Origin: an uncultured Bacteroides sp.
GTDB lineage: Bacteria; Bacteroidota; Bacteroidia; Bacteroidales; Bacteroidaceae
DNA: 36,737 nt
Assembly (NCBI GenBank): GCA_947574505.1
Contig: CANPJW010000027.1
Location: forward strand, 1 to 36,737
Reading direction: 5' to 3'
The translations under genes were made by a program, and so were the position numbers. Positions 16,740-25,632 of this stretch are shown in pieces. The notes beneath the pieces were generated by a model. That model was not told the DNA's origin, did not search any database, and saw nothing but the letters and a program-made list of their open reading frames with translations. Every line of letters begins with the position of its first letter. Position 1 is the first letter of the stretch.

Positions 16740-16773
16740 TTTGTTGATTCATACAAAGAATTTCCTACATTTG
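16740..16773 (+). promoter_or_regulatory. AraC gene promoter (-33 and -7)
   Basis: TTTG at 16740-16743 and TACATTTG at 16766-16773 are separated by 22 bases, a good match to the Bacteroides promoter plan. The ATG at 16779 lies only 5 bases past the -7 box, so the transcript should start at or next to the start codon. Confidence 0.6.
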
Positions 16774-16778
16774 CATAT

Positions 16779-17603
16779 ATGGCAGTTCTCATGTATGCAA
16801 ATGAATCGGTAGGTGTGACTAATTGGTGCGAAAGCCTCGGGCGGGTTATTCAGACAGAAGGGTGTATGCTTTTCTACTGCACTGCCGGATGGGCGGTTGT
16901 GTTGACAAATCGTCAGAAAATGGTTTTCCGGAAAGGCGATTTGCTGATTCTTACCTCTGATGTATATTTGTTTGTTTCTTCCGTTTCCGCATGCTTTTCC
17001 GTACATTACGTGTCTTTGTCGGAAGAGATTGTCAAGACAGCTTATTATAAAGTGCCCAGTATGTTTTTGTGGGATTATCTTCATAATGTCCCCATATTAC
17101 GTCTGTCGTCAGAGCAACAGATACTCCTGTCGGACTGGTTGCGGCAGACGCGATGGATATTGGGTCACATCGCAGGTTTCAATCGCGCTACCATGCTCAA
17201 CAACAATGTCTATAATCTCTTTGTGGCTATCGATGTTGAACTTTCGGACAGTGCAGACCAAATGCCGGCGGAGCGTAAAGACCAGGCTTGGGCTATAACT
17301 TGCCGTTTTTGGTCGTTGCTGACAAAGTATTCCGCGCGTGAGCGTGCCGTAAAATTTTATGCAGATGCTTTGCACATTACTCCCGACTATTTGAATAAAG
17401 TATGTCGTCGGGCTTATGGGGTGGCGCCCAAGGCATTGATAGACCAACAACTGCTTGTCGAAATGAAGGTTTTTCTTTCCGACACTCATCTCTCTGTGAC
17501 CGAAATAGCAGAGCGGCTGAACTTCAAGGACGTTTCTTACATGTGCCGTTTCTTTCGGCGCATGACCGGGGTTTCACCGTTGGAGTTTCGCAACGGAAGA
17601 TGA
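16779..17603 (+). CDS. AraC-family transcriptional regulator
   Basis: The product is 274 residues. The N-terminal part (about 1-100) resembles a cupin-like sensing domain (RKGDLLILTSDVYLFV). The C-terminal 100 residues are a double helix-turn-helix of the AraC type: FYADALHITPDYLNKVCRRA, then LSVTEIAERLNFKDVSYMCR and FFRRMTGVSPLEFRN. It should bind DNA as an activator or repressor; the ligand is unknown. The promoter -7 box ends five bases upstream of ATG 16779, so the mRNA may be leaderless. If translation starts at the next in-frame ATG (16791) the leader would still be about 12 bases. It diverges from the MATE gene and lies 128 bases upstream of oadG, so either neighbour could be a target. 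Confidence 0.92.
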   Translation: MAVLMYANESVGVTNWCESLGRVIQTEGCMLFYCTAGWAVVLTNRQKMVFRKGDLLILTSDVYLFVSSVSACFSVHYVSLSEEIVKTAYYKVPSMFLWDYLHNVPILRLSSEQQILLSDWLRQTRWILGHIAGFNRATMLNNNVYNLFVAIDVELSDSADQMPAERKDQAWAITCRFWSLLTKYSARERAVKFYADALHITPDYLNKVCRRAYGVAPKALIDQQLLVEMKVFLSDTHLSVTEIAERLNFKDVSYMCRFFRRMTGVSPLEFRNGR

Positions 17604-17731
17604 AAAATCCGGTTTTGTAAAACCTATCATTTAATCTTTATTATCTCTTTTCTGATGAATTTTCTTATAAAAAAATGGTAAATTCGGACGCTTTTTGAAT
17701 AAACGGCTTCAATTACTAATAATTTATTTAT

Positions 17732-17992
17732 ATGGAAAATATCGAAACAGCGATCCTGCTGATGGTGGTCGGAATGGCTACTGTATTTGTTATTCTGCTG
17801 ATTGTGATTTGTTTAGGTAAGTTGCTGATTACATTAGTCAACAAGTATGCCCCTGAAGAAGTGGTTTCTGTGAAGCGGGAAGCATCGCAAGGTCCTGCTC
17901 CTATTCCGGGAAACATCTTAGCCGCCATTACAGCTGCTGTAAATGTGGTGACACACGGTAAAGGAAAAATCACTAAAGTAGAAAAATTATAA
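17732..17992 (+). CDS. oadG: OadG-type gamma subunit of a sodium-pumping decarboxylase
   Basis: This 86-aa protein has one N-terminal membrane segment (AILLMVVGMATVFVILLIVICLG) followed by a cytosolic tail with a PAPIPGN linker and an AAITAAVN helix. This is the layout of OadG-like subunits, which anchor the soluble alpha subunit to the membrane beta subunit. It is the first gene of the three-gene operon, 26 bases before oadA. A weak -7-like box (TAAATTCG) lies at 17679-17686. The C terminus (KGKITKVEKL) is basic and lacks the histidine-rich zinc tail described for the Klebsiella protein. Identity rests on topology and gene order more than on strong sequence motifs. Confidence 0.85.
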   Translation: MENIETAILLMVVGMATVFVILLIVICLGKLLITLVNKYAPEEVVSVKREASQGPAPIPGNILAAITAAVNVVTHGKGKITKVEKL

Positions 17993-18018
17993 ATCTATAA
18001 AGCATATCACTGAAAGAC

Positions 18019-19851
18019 ATGAAAAGAGAAGTAAAATTTAGTTTGGTTTTCCGAGATATGTGGCAATCTGCCGGAAAATACGTACCTCGTGTAGACCAAC
18101 TCGTAAAGGTAGCTCCTGCCATCATTGAAATGGGCTGTTTTGCCCGCGTAGAAACAAACGGCGGAGGTTTTGAACAGGTAAATTTATTGTTTGGTGAAAA
18201 CCCGAATAAAGCGGTACGCGAATGGACGAAACCGTTCCACGAAGCCGGTATTCAAACCCACATGCTCGACCGCGCACTGAACGGACTCCGTATGAGCCCC
18301 GTTCCGGCAGACGTCCGCAAATTATTCTACAAAGTAAAGAAAGCGCAAGGAACAGACATTACCCGTACGTTCTGCGGATTGAACGACGTGCGTAACATTG
18401 CTCCTTCCATCACATACGCAAAGGAAGCCGGCATGATTTCGCAATGCTCGCTTTGCATCACTCATTCGCCTATCCATACCGTGGAGTACTACACCAATAT
18501 GGCGCTGGAACTTATCAAACTGGGAGCAGACGAAATCTGTATCAAAGACATGGCAGGAATCGGCCGCCCTGTATCGTTAGGTAAGATCGTAGCAAATATC
18601 AAGGCGGCGCATCCCGAAATCCCTATCCAGTATCACAGCCATGCAGGTCCCGGATTCAATATGGCAAGCATCCTCGAAGTATGCGAAGCTGGTTGCGACT
18701 ACATCGACGTAGGTATGGAACCACTATCATGGGGAACAGGTCACGCAGACTTGCTTAGTGTGCAGGCGATGCTGAAAGACGCCGGATATCAAGTGCCCGA
18801 AATCAATATGGAAGCCTACATGAAAGTACGTGGCATGATTCAGGAATTTATGGACGACTTCCTCGGCTTGTATATCAGCCCGAAAAACCGTCTGATGAAC
18901 TCTTTGCTGATTGCTCCCGGACTTCCCGGCGGTATGATGGGTAGTTTGATGGCCGATCTCGAATCCAATCTGGAATCAATCAATAAATATAAGGCAAAAC
19001 GCAATTTGCCGTTTATGACGCAGGACCAGTTGCTCATTAAGCTCTTTGATGAAGTAGCATACGTATGGCCTCGTGTCGGTTATCCTCCGTTGGTGACTCC
19101 GTTCAGTCAGTATGTGAAGAACCTCGCTATGATGAACGTGATGGCTATGGAGAAAGGCAAGGAACGTTGGGGAATGATTGCCGATGATATCTGGGATATG
19201 ATTCTGGGTAAAGCCGGACGTCTGCCGGGCAAACTTGCTCCCGAAATCGTTGAAAAGGCTGAACGTGAAGGTCGTAAGTTCTTCGAAGGTGATCCGCAGA
19301 ATAACTATCCCGATGCTCTCGACAAATATCGCAAACTGATGAAAGAGAACAAATGGGAAGTGGGACAGGACGACGAAGAACTCTTTGAATATGCGATGCA
19401 CCCGGCTCAATATGAGGCTTATAAGAGCGGCAAGGCGAAAGAAGATTTCTTGGCAGACGTGGCCAAACGCCGTGCCGAGAAAGATAAGTCGCCGACAGAA
19501 GATGCCAAACCGAAGATGCTGACTGTACAAGTGGACGGACAGGCTTATCGCGTGACGGTGGCATACGGTGATGCCGAACTGCCTGTTGCGCCTGCGGGTG
19601 CTGCTGCTCCGGCAGGAGAGGGCAAAGAGGTGCTTTCACCACTGGAAGGCAAGTTCTTCTTGGTGAAGAATGCGCAGGAAACCGCTTTGAAAGTAGGCGA
19701 TGCGGTGAAAGAGGGTGATGTAATCTGCTATGTAGAAGCGATGAAAACCTACAATGCTATTCGTGCGGAGTTTGGCGGTACGGTGACTGCTATTTGTGTC
19801 AACCCGGGAGATGCTGTATCAGAAGATGACATATTAATGAAGATAGGATAA
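18019..19851 (+). CDS. oadA: Biotin-dependent decarboxylase alpha subunit, OadA/PycB-like with divergent active site
   Basis: The 610-residue product has a carboxyltransferase TIM-barrel (about 1-280), a conserved carboxylase domain (about 300-480), an Ala/Pro linker and a biotinyl domain with EAMKT (Lys 576). Kept from the family are the metal-ligand Asp in FRDMWQS (D13), the carboxy-lysine in ICIKDMAG (K176), His-X-His at 206/208, and LND near 121-123. Changed are RDAHQS to RDMWQS, the usual VFDAMND to TFCGLND, and the ATTG after His-X-His to AGPG, losing the threonine implicated in proton transfer. AMKM is AMKT. The beta subunit follows with a TAATG overlap. The enzyme should transfer CO2 from a carboxylated acid to biotin and drive Na+ export. 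Oxaloacetate is the default guess, but the pocket changes make the substrate uncertain. Confidence 0.85.
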   Translation: MKREVKFSLVFRDMWQSAGKYVPRVDQLVKVAPAIIEMGCFARVETNGGGFEQVNLLFGENPNKAVREWTKPFHEAGIQTHMLDRALNGLRMSPVPADVRKLFYKVKKAQGTDITRTFCGLNDVRNIAPSITYAKEAGMISQCSLCITHSPIHTVEYYTNMALELIKLGADEICIKDMAGIGRPVSLGKIVANIKAAHPEIPIQYHSHAGPGFNMASILEVCEAGCDYIDVGMEPLSWGTGHADLLSVQAMLKDAGYQVPEINMEAYMKVRGMIQEFMDDFLGLYISPKNRLMNSLLIAPGLPGGMMGSLMADLESNLESINKYKAKRNLPFMTQDQLLIKLFDEVAYVWPRVGYPPLVTPFSQYVKNLAMMNVMAMEKGKERWGMIADDIWDMILGKAGRLPGKLAPEIVEKAEREGRKFFEGDPQNNYPDALDKYRKLMKENKWEVGQDDEELFEYAMHPAQYEAYKSGKAKEDFLADVAKRRAEKDKSPTEDAKPKMLTVQVDGQAYRVTVAYGDAELPVAPAGAAAPAGEGKEVLSPLEGKFFLVKNAQETALKVGDAVKEGDVICYVEAMKTYNAIRAEFGGTVTAICVNPGDAVSEDDILMKIG

Positions 19852-21086
19852 TGAACGAAATATTTGAGAACTTATATGACATGACTGCGTTCAGCAATAT
19901 CATTGCCGAACCGCAGTTCCTGATAATGTATGCTATTGCGTTCGTTCTGCTCTATCTGGGTATTAAGAAACAGTACGAGCCGCTGTTGCTTATTCCTATT
20001 GCTTTCGGTGTGTTGTTAGCCAACTTCCCCGGAGGAGATATGGGCGTGATTCAGGCGGACGAAAATGGTATGGTGATGGTAAACGGAGTGCTGAAGAACA
20101 TCTGGGAAATGCCTTTGCATGACATTGCCCACGAGTTGGGGCTGATGAACTTCATCTACTATATGTTGATTAAAACAGGTTTTCTGCCACCGATCATCTT
20201 TATGGGGGTTGGTGCGTTGACGGACTTCGGGCCGATGTTGCGTAACTTGCATCTTTCTATATTCGGTGCAGCCGCACAGTTGGGTATCTTTACCGTATTG
20301 CTGGTGGCTATCCTGATGGGATTCACTCCACAAGAAGCCGCGTCTCTAGGTATTATCGGTGGGGCGGATGGTCCGACAGCCATCTTTACCACTATCAAAT
20401 TGGCGCCGCATTTGCTGGGACCGATTGCTATTGCCGCTTATTCGTATATGGCGCTCGTTCCGGTGATTATTCCGCTGGTAGTGAAACTGTTCTGCACGAA
20501 GAAAGAGTTGTGCATCAACATGAAAGAACAGGAAAAGATGTATCCTTCGAAGACTGAAATCAAGAATCTGCGTGTATTGAAGATTATCTTCCCGATTGTG
20601 GTAACTACCGTTGTTGCCCTCTTCGTGCCAAGTGCAGTGCCTTTGGTGGGTATGTTGATGTTTGGTAACCTGGTGAAAGAAATCGGAACCAATACATTCC
20701 GTTTGTTCGATGCTGCTTCCAATAGCATCATGAATGCTGCTACCATCTTCCTCGGGCTGTCCGTAGGAGCAACGATGACAGCCGAAGCATTCCTCAATTG
20801 GACAACAATCGGTATTGTAATCGGTGGATTCCTTGCATTTGCACTTTCTATAACCGGTGGCATTTTCTTTGTGAAACTGGTAAATCTCTTCTCGAAGAAG
20901 AAAATCAATCCGCTTATCGGCGCCACTGGTTTGAGTGCCGTTCCGATGGCGAGCCGTGTAGCCAATGAGATTGCTTTGAAATACGATCCGAAGAATCACG
21001 TATTGCAATATTGCATGGCAAGCAACATCTCCGGAGTAATCGGTTCTGCCGTAGCTGCGGGTGTGTTGATCTCCTTCCTTGCGTAA
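19851..21086 (+). CDS. oadB: Sodium-pumping decarboxylase beta subunit (OadB/MmdB family)
   Basis: This 411-aa inner-membrane protein decarboxylates carboxybiotin and couples this to Na+ export. About nine to eleven hydrophobic segments are visible. The family landmarks are GVGALTDFGPML (near 120), the re-entrant motif IIGGADGPTAIF with the essential aspartate, YSYMALVPVIIPLV, and the C-terminal NPLIGATGLSAVPMASRVAN, then SNISGVIGSAVAAGVLIS. It is about 25 residues longer than its paralogue at 28966-30126, mainly through an N-terminal insertion (GGDMGVIQADENGMVMVNG). Its ATG overlaps the oadA stop. A strong terminator follows. Confidence 0.93.
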   Translation: MNEIFENLYDMTAFSNIIAEPQFLIMYAIAFVLLYLGIKKQYEPLLLIPIAFGVLLANFPGGDMGVIQADENGMVMVNGVLKNIWEMPLHDIAHELGLMNFIYYMLIKTGFLPPIIFMGVGALTDFGPMLRNLHLSIFGAAAQLGIFTVLLVAILMGFTPQEAASLGIIGGADGPTAIFTTIKLAPHLLGPIAIAAYSYMALVPVIIPLVVKLFCTKKELCINMKEQEKMYPSKTEIKNLRVLKIIFPIVVTTVVALFVPSAVPLVGMLMFGNLVKEIGTNTFRLFDAASNSIMNAATIFLGLSVGATMTAEAFLNWTTIGIVIGGFLAFALSITGGIFFVKLVNLFSKKKINPLIGATGLSAVPMASRVANEIALKYDPKNHVLQYCMASNISGVIGSAVAAGVLISFLA

Positions 21087-21110
21087 CGCTGAATGTAACT
21101 GATATTATAA

Positions 21111-21140
21111 AAAAAAGAGGCTTTTCAAAGCCTCTTTTTT
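21111..21140. terminator. Bidirectional terminator between oadB and tolC-like gene
   Basis: AAAAAAGAGGCTTT (21111-21124) pairs with AAAGCCTCTTTTTT (21127-21140), a perfect 14-bp complement with A and T tracts at both ends. The convergent gene stops immediately after it (21141-21143). Confidence 0.9.
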
Positions 21141-22412
21141 TTATTCACTAATCACCTTTCTGTATTCCGCTACCGCCATCTTTTCCGACAGATACGCGTT
21201 AATCAGATTGGTGTACGCTTGTGTCCATGACAATTGTGCGGAGAGTACATCCACCATATTTGCCTTTCCCTCATTATAAGAGAAAGAAACCAAGTCGAGA
21301 TTCTCATTGGCCAGATTCATAGTCTCTTTGGCGGTTTTCACTTGATATTCCGTTTCCGTCAGTTTGGTCAGGGCGGCAGAAAGTTCCTCGTTGATATTAT
21401 CCGCCACATAACTTTGTTGCAGTTTCTGTATGCTGATATACGCTTTCTGCTGACGGTTGGTTTTGAACCGGGCTCCCCAACGGAAGATCGGTATATTCAG
21501 GTTAATGCCGACGATGGGATTGAAAGAAACATCATAACCGAGGTTAGGTGTTGCTGTAGCCCATCCGCCGCTGAAATACATATTCAATTGCGGATTGAAC
21601 TGGCTAAGAGCCGCTTTGCGTTGCGCCTGACTTTTCATGATATTCACCTCCGTACTTTCATAATCTGCACGACGTTGCAGTACATTCTCCAGAGAAAGGA
21701 TCTGCACCGGAGCGGAAGCTGCGTCAATTGTGTACAGACTGTCTACGGGATTGTTCGGCTCTTCTCCCATCAGGATATTCAGCTTTTGCAGCGCCAGCGT
21801 ATAGTTCTGACGCGCCTTGATGTATTGCAATTCCGCTTCTTTCAGCCGGGTGGAAATCATTAATAAGTCCGTTCGGCTAATCATACCGTCGTTAAAACGA
21901 TCCTGAATGATGTCATACTGTTGCTTCACGATATTTTGATACTTGTCCGCCGCCTGCAACATAGCCTGTGAAGCGGAAGCATTCCAGTAGACCGCATCAC
22001 TCTGATAATGAATCTGGTCGATAGTGAGCTCTTCATTTAGTTGATTTAGCCTTTCATCCGCTTGGGCAATCTTGTGCTGCGCGTTGAGTGCCCCGCCCAT
22101 GTACAACGGTTGCGAGACGATAAGTACACCTTGATAGGTGTGGTTGCGGTATTCGCCTACCGGTTCGTTCCAGGCATTAAGGTCGCTCATGTTGAGGGTT
22201 CCGTCCGCATTGATATCAATTTTAGGCAAGAATCCCGTGTGAGCAATCTTCCGTGCTTCCGTACTTGCCATCGTCTTTAGTTTCTGTTGCTTCAGGATTT
22301 GACTGTAAGCTTCCACTTTATTCCGGTAAGTTTCCCGGCTGAGAGATGGTTGCTGTGCCTCGGCTGTGAGGCCGAGGAGCAGCAGAGACAGAGTGATAAG
22401 TTGAGTTTTCAT
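21141..22412 (-). CDS. TolC-family outer membrane efflux protein
   Basis: The 423-residue product begins with a Sec signal peptide (MKTQLITLSLLLLGLTAEAQ) and contains the two long helical repeats of outer-membrane efflux factors. In each half a leading helix is followed by a beta segment and an ADxRLNQ or VDxLSAQLSWTQA helix. It should form the trimeric outer-membrane channel for the RND pump encoded just upstream. It is the last gene of the MFP-RND-OMF operon, 101 bases after the pump gene. Length is normal. The start at ATG 22412 gives a proper signal peptide. Substrate is not predictable from sequence. Confidence 0.92.
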   Translation of the reverse strand: MKTQLITLSLLLLGLTAEAQQPSLSRETYRNKVEAYSQILKQQKLKTMASTEARKIAHTGFLPKIDINADGTLNMSDLNAWNEPVGEYRNHTYQGVLIVSQPLYMGGALNAQHKIAQADERLNQLNEELTIDQIHYQSDAVYWNASASQAMLQAADKYQNIVKQQYDIIQDRFNDGMISRTDLLMISTRLKEAELQYIKARQNYTLALQKLNILMGEEPNNPVDSLYTIDAASAPVQILSLENVLQRRADYESTEVNIMKSQAQRKAALSQFNPQLNMYFSGGWATATPNLGYDVSFNPIVGINLNIPIFRWGARFKTNRQQKAYISIQKLQQSYVADNINEELSAALTKLTETEYQVKTAKETMNLANENLDLVSFSYNEGKANMVDVLSAQLSWTQAYTNLINAYLSEKMAVAEYRKVISE

Positions 22413-22513
22413 TTCGCTAATTGTAAATAATAAATTCGAGTTTTAGAATGAATGCAATGTAATTGCTGACCGGGCGCATCCGCATCGTGAAATCCGTGTC
22501 TGAAAAATGCCAT

Positions 22514-25500
22514 TTATCCTTTGATTCTCAGAATGGCACAATAAGCCACAGGCAGCACAAACAATGTCAGTGCCGAAGCCACTAACAAACCTCCCATAAT
22601 CGTTGCCGCCATACCACCGAACATTGCGTCGAACAACAGGGGCAACATCCCCAAAATAGTAGTGCCGGACGCCATTGCTACGGGGACAATACGACTGGTG
22701 GTGGCACTGACCACTGCATCCAACGGCTTTTTGCCCATAGTCGTCTCAGTATCAATTTGATCCACTAATACAATTGCGTTCTTGATATTCATTCCTATCA
22801 ACCCCAACAGTCCGAGGATGGAGAAGAAGTCGAACGATTTGCCCAACACCACTAGCCCCAGCACGATGCCGATAAAAATCAACGGCAACATCAACAGAAT
22901 CACGATAGGTTTGCGATAGGTGCGGAAGAGGAACAATAGGGTGACGAACATCAGGAAGAACGTCAACGGTAAATTCTTGGCCAACGCCTCGTTAGACTCC
23001 ACCTGACTTTCCTGCTCCCCGAAATACTTCATCGTATACCCCTCCGGCACTTTAATCTCTTTCTGCATCAGCGGCCAAACCTCATTGAAAGCAGCAATCG
23101 CATTTACTCCGCGACGCGGATCGCATTGCGCCATCATCACCATTTGCCGGTTGTAATCCTTCACATTCGAGAAACGATATTGGAAATCAAATTCCGATAC
23201 CACCTGTTCCAGACTGGTCGTTTCATTGCCTGTGCCGAACACGGGCAACGTGCGCAGGTCATTGATGCGGAACGAATCCACCGTGTTATCCTTCAATAAG
23301 ATAGGAAGTACCTGATCGCCCTGTCGATACTCTCCAAGCGTCATGCCTGTGGTTCCGATCTGGATACTTTGTGCCATTCCCTGACGCGATACCCCTAACG
23401 GTTGCGCCCGTTCGGGACTATATACAGGCTTCCATACAGGAACTTTATTTCCCCACGAATTGCGTATATTGATTAAATCCGGATTCCGGTGCATAATTTC
23501 CAAAGCCTGGTTGGTGAGCGCCACAAGCGTGTCCACATTCGGACCGATAAACCCGATTTCGATAGCGGCATCCACCGCAGGCGACAGTTTGAACAGACTG
23601 GTACGGGTAATCGCATTCGGATAATTTGCCTTCATATACGCGTCGAAATCTTCCTCATACTCTTTCGAATATTTACTGTCCGTCAACTCAACCAATACAT
23701 TGGCAAAATTCGGTTTCGGACCCACCGAAGTAGAAGCCAGGTAATACCTTAGCGGCGTGCTGCCGAAGGTGATCGACACTTTCTTCACTTCCGGCTGCTT
23801 TGCCAGATGTTCTTCTACAGATTTCATCTCTTTCACTACATCATTGATGCTATACCCGTCGGGATAAAACACGTCCGCCCGGAAATAAGGCTTATCGAGA
23901 GAAGGAAAGAAGTTTTGCGGCATCATTCCCATAATAACCAGCGAAGCAACAAAGAGCACTGCCATCGAACCCAGTGTCAATGTTTTCCTGCGAATCATCG
24001 TGTGGAGGATGGAGGCGAATTTATGGTAGAACGGTTTGTCATACGGGTCTTTCGTGCCATCTTTTGCTTTCGCTTTCAGGATGAAGTTACCGAAAACAGT
24101 GGTCTGCGTCAGCGCGAGTATCCAGCTCAATCCCAGCGAGATGGCAAGCACCACAAAAAGCGGTTTCACGATTTCCGCCACGGCAGAAGGAGCAAGGTAG
24201 AGCGGGAGGAACGAACAGATAGCGATGAACGTAGCCCCAAGCAATCCCCATTGCGGACCGGTTGCTCCGTCTATCAGCGCTTTCCGTCGGTCTACTCCGC
24301 GGGCGATGGCAATCTGTGCATTGTCCGTTACCACGATGGCGTTATCCACCAGCATCCCCATGGCAATGATAAATCCCGCCAACGAAGTACGGTTCAGCCC
24401 GACACCGAAGAAAGACATGATAAGCAATGTGCCGCCAATAGAGAAAATCAGTGACGAGCCGATCAGCATACCTGCGCGCAAACCCATCACCAACATGATG
24501 ATTACAATAACAATCAGAATCGATTCGATCAGGTTGATGATAAATCCGTTGTTGGCTTCGTTGGCAATTTCGTTCTCCAGATACAGGCTTTGCAGTTCCA
24601 GTCCCACAGGCATTAGTGGCAACAATTCGTCCAGTTTGGCTTTCACATTCTTGCCCGTCTGCACCACGTCCCGTTGCGGGTCGGTGGAGACGCCGATGCC
24701 GATGGCACGTTTGCCGTTCACGTGCATGATGTTGGATGGAGGGTTCATGTACCCTTTTTCGATGACGGCGATATCGCCCAGTTTCACTTGTCCGGCTTTG
24801 GTGGTAATCACCTGGTTGCGGATATCGTCTACGGTGGTATACATACCGTTGGCGGTCACTCGGAGTTGTTGCTCGCCGGCACGGATTTCTCCGGTATTGA
24901 TAATCTGGTTCTGCGATTGCAACAGACTGGCAAGCTGTTTCGGGTCGATGCCCATACCTACGAGCTTATTGGTGGAAATAAAAATATTAACCACCTCCGT
25001 CTGCGTCCCGAACAGGGCGACTTTCATCACTCCGTCCGCCGTCACTACCTGCGTTTTGATCCGTTCCGCCCAGTTGCGCATCTCTTCGTATGTGTAACCG
25101 TCATCCGCCGTCAGACCGTAATAGATACCGAACACGTCGCCGAAATCATCGGAAACCGTCGGTGCAGAAGCACCGCTCGGCAATTGTGGCTGTATATTAA
25201 GTACCTTCCGTCGCAACTCATCCCACTTCTGCGGAATGGAGCTTGCCGACAAGGAAGGTTGCAACTCGAATGTGATTTTCGAGAGCCCGTACATCGATTC
25301 TGATTTAATTTTGTACGCACCGCTCATACTTTGGATCTCGCGAGAGATAGGCTCGGTAATCAACCGCTCCACTTCTGCCGGCTCGGCGCCCGGATAGCGG
25401 GTCATAATAACCGCCGACTTTATGACGAAAGGAGCATCCTCTTTCTTACCCAGCTTGCCGAAGGAAGTGATTCCCCCAATCAGCAATACAGCAAGAAAGA

Positions 25501-25546
25501 AATAGATGATTTTCGTATTATCTAATGAATATTTGGCTAAACTCAT
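22514..25546 (-). CDS. RND family efflux pump permease (AcrB/HAE-type)
   Basis: The 1010-aa inner-membrane transporter uses proton motive force to move substrates through the periplasmic adaptor and TolC-like channel. It begins MSLAKYSLDNTKIIYFFLAV (TM1). Two large periplasmic loops each sit between TM1-2 and TM7-8. TM4 carries GMLVDNAIVVTDN: the first proton-relay aspartate of the AcrB pair is kept and the second is asparagine, a variant common in related subfamilies. TM10 has GMNIKNAIVLVDQ with the relay lysine. The N-terminal loop motif RYPGAEPAEVERLITEPIS is typical. It is slightly shorter than AcrB (about 1050) and lies between the adaptor and channel genes. Confidence 0.95.
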   Translation of the reverse strand: MSLAKYSLDNTKIIYFFLAVLLIGGITSFGKLGKKEDAPFVIKSAVIMTRYPGAEPAEVERLITEPISREIQSMSGAYKIKSESMYGLSKITFELQPSLSASSIPQKWDELRRKVLNIQPQLPSGASAPTVSDDFGDVFGIYYGLTADDGYTYEEMRNWAERIKTQVVTADGVMKVALFGTQTEVVNIFISTNKLVGMGIDPKQLASLLQSQNQIINTGEIRAGEQQLRVTANGMYTTVDDIRNQVITTKAGQVKLGDIAVIEKGYMNPPSNIMHVNGKRAIGIGVSTDPQRDVVQTGKNVKAKLDELLPLMPVGLELQSLYLENEIANEANNGFIINLIESILIVIVIIMLVMGLRAGMLIGSSLIFSIGGTLLIMSFFGVGLNRTSLAGFIIAMGMLVDNAIVVTDNAQIAIARGVDRRKALIDGATGPQWGLLGATFIAICSFLPLYLAPSAVAEIVKPLFVVLAISLGLSWILALTQTTVFGNFILKAKAKDGTKDPYDKPFYHKFASILHTMIRRKTLTLGSMAVLFVASLVIMGMMPQNFFPSLDKPYFRADVFYPDGYSINDVVKEMKSVEEHLAKQPEVKKVSITFGSTPLRYYLASTSVGPKPNFANVLVELTDSKYSKEYEEDFDAYMKANYPNAITRTSLFKLSPAVDAAIEIGFIGPNVDTLVALTNQALEIMHRNPDLINIRNSWGNKVPVWKPVYSPERAQPLGVSRQGMAQSIQIGTTGMTLGEYRQGDQVLPILLKDNTVDSFRINDLRTLPVFGTGNETTSLEQVVSEFDFQYRFSNVKDYNRQMVMMAQCDPRRGVNAIAAFNEVWPLMQKEIKVPEGYTMKYFGEQESQVESNEALAKNLPLTFFLMFVTLLFLFRTYRKPIVILLMLPLIFIGIVLGLVVLGKSFDFFSILGLLGLIGMNIKNAIVLVDQIDTETTMGKKPLDAVVSATTSRIVPVAMASGTTILGMLPLLFDAMFGGMAATIMGGLLVASALTLFVLPVAYCAILRIKG

Positions 25547-25598
25547 AATAAATGATCGTTGATAATTGATGAATGAAAGTGGATAAAGAGGCTGTGAG

Positions 25599-25611
25599 TC
25601 CCCGTAGGGGA
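25599..25611 (-). other. Small intercistronic hairpin
   Basis: TCCCC-GTA-GGGGA between the adaptor and the pump gene. It could stabilise or partly stop the transcript. There is no T tract. Confidence 0.35.
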
Positions 25612-25632
25612 GTTGGAGTTACTAACGACTTT

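Noticed and set aside
22514..25546. Loss of the second TM4 aspartate (D to N) in the RND pump as a sign of inactivity
   Set aside because: The GxxVDNAIVV form is common in active relatives; the first aspartate and the TM10 lysine are intact.
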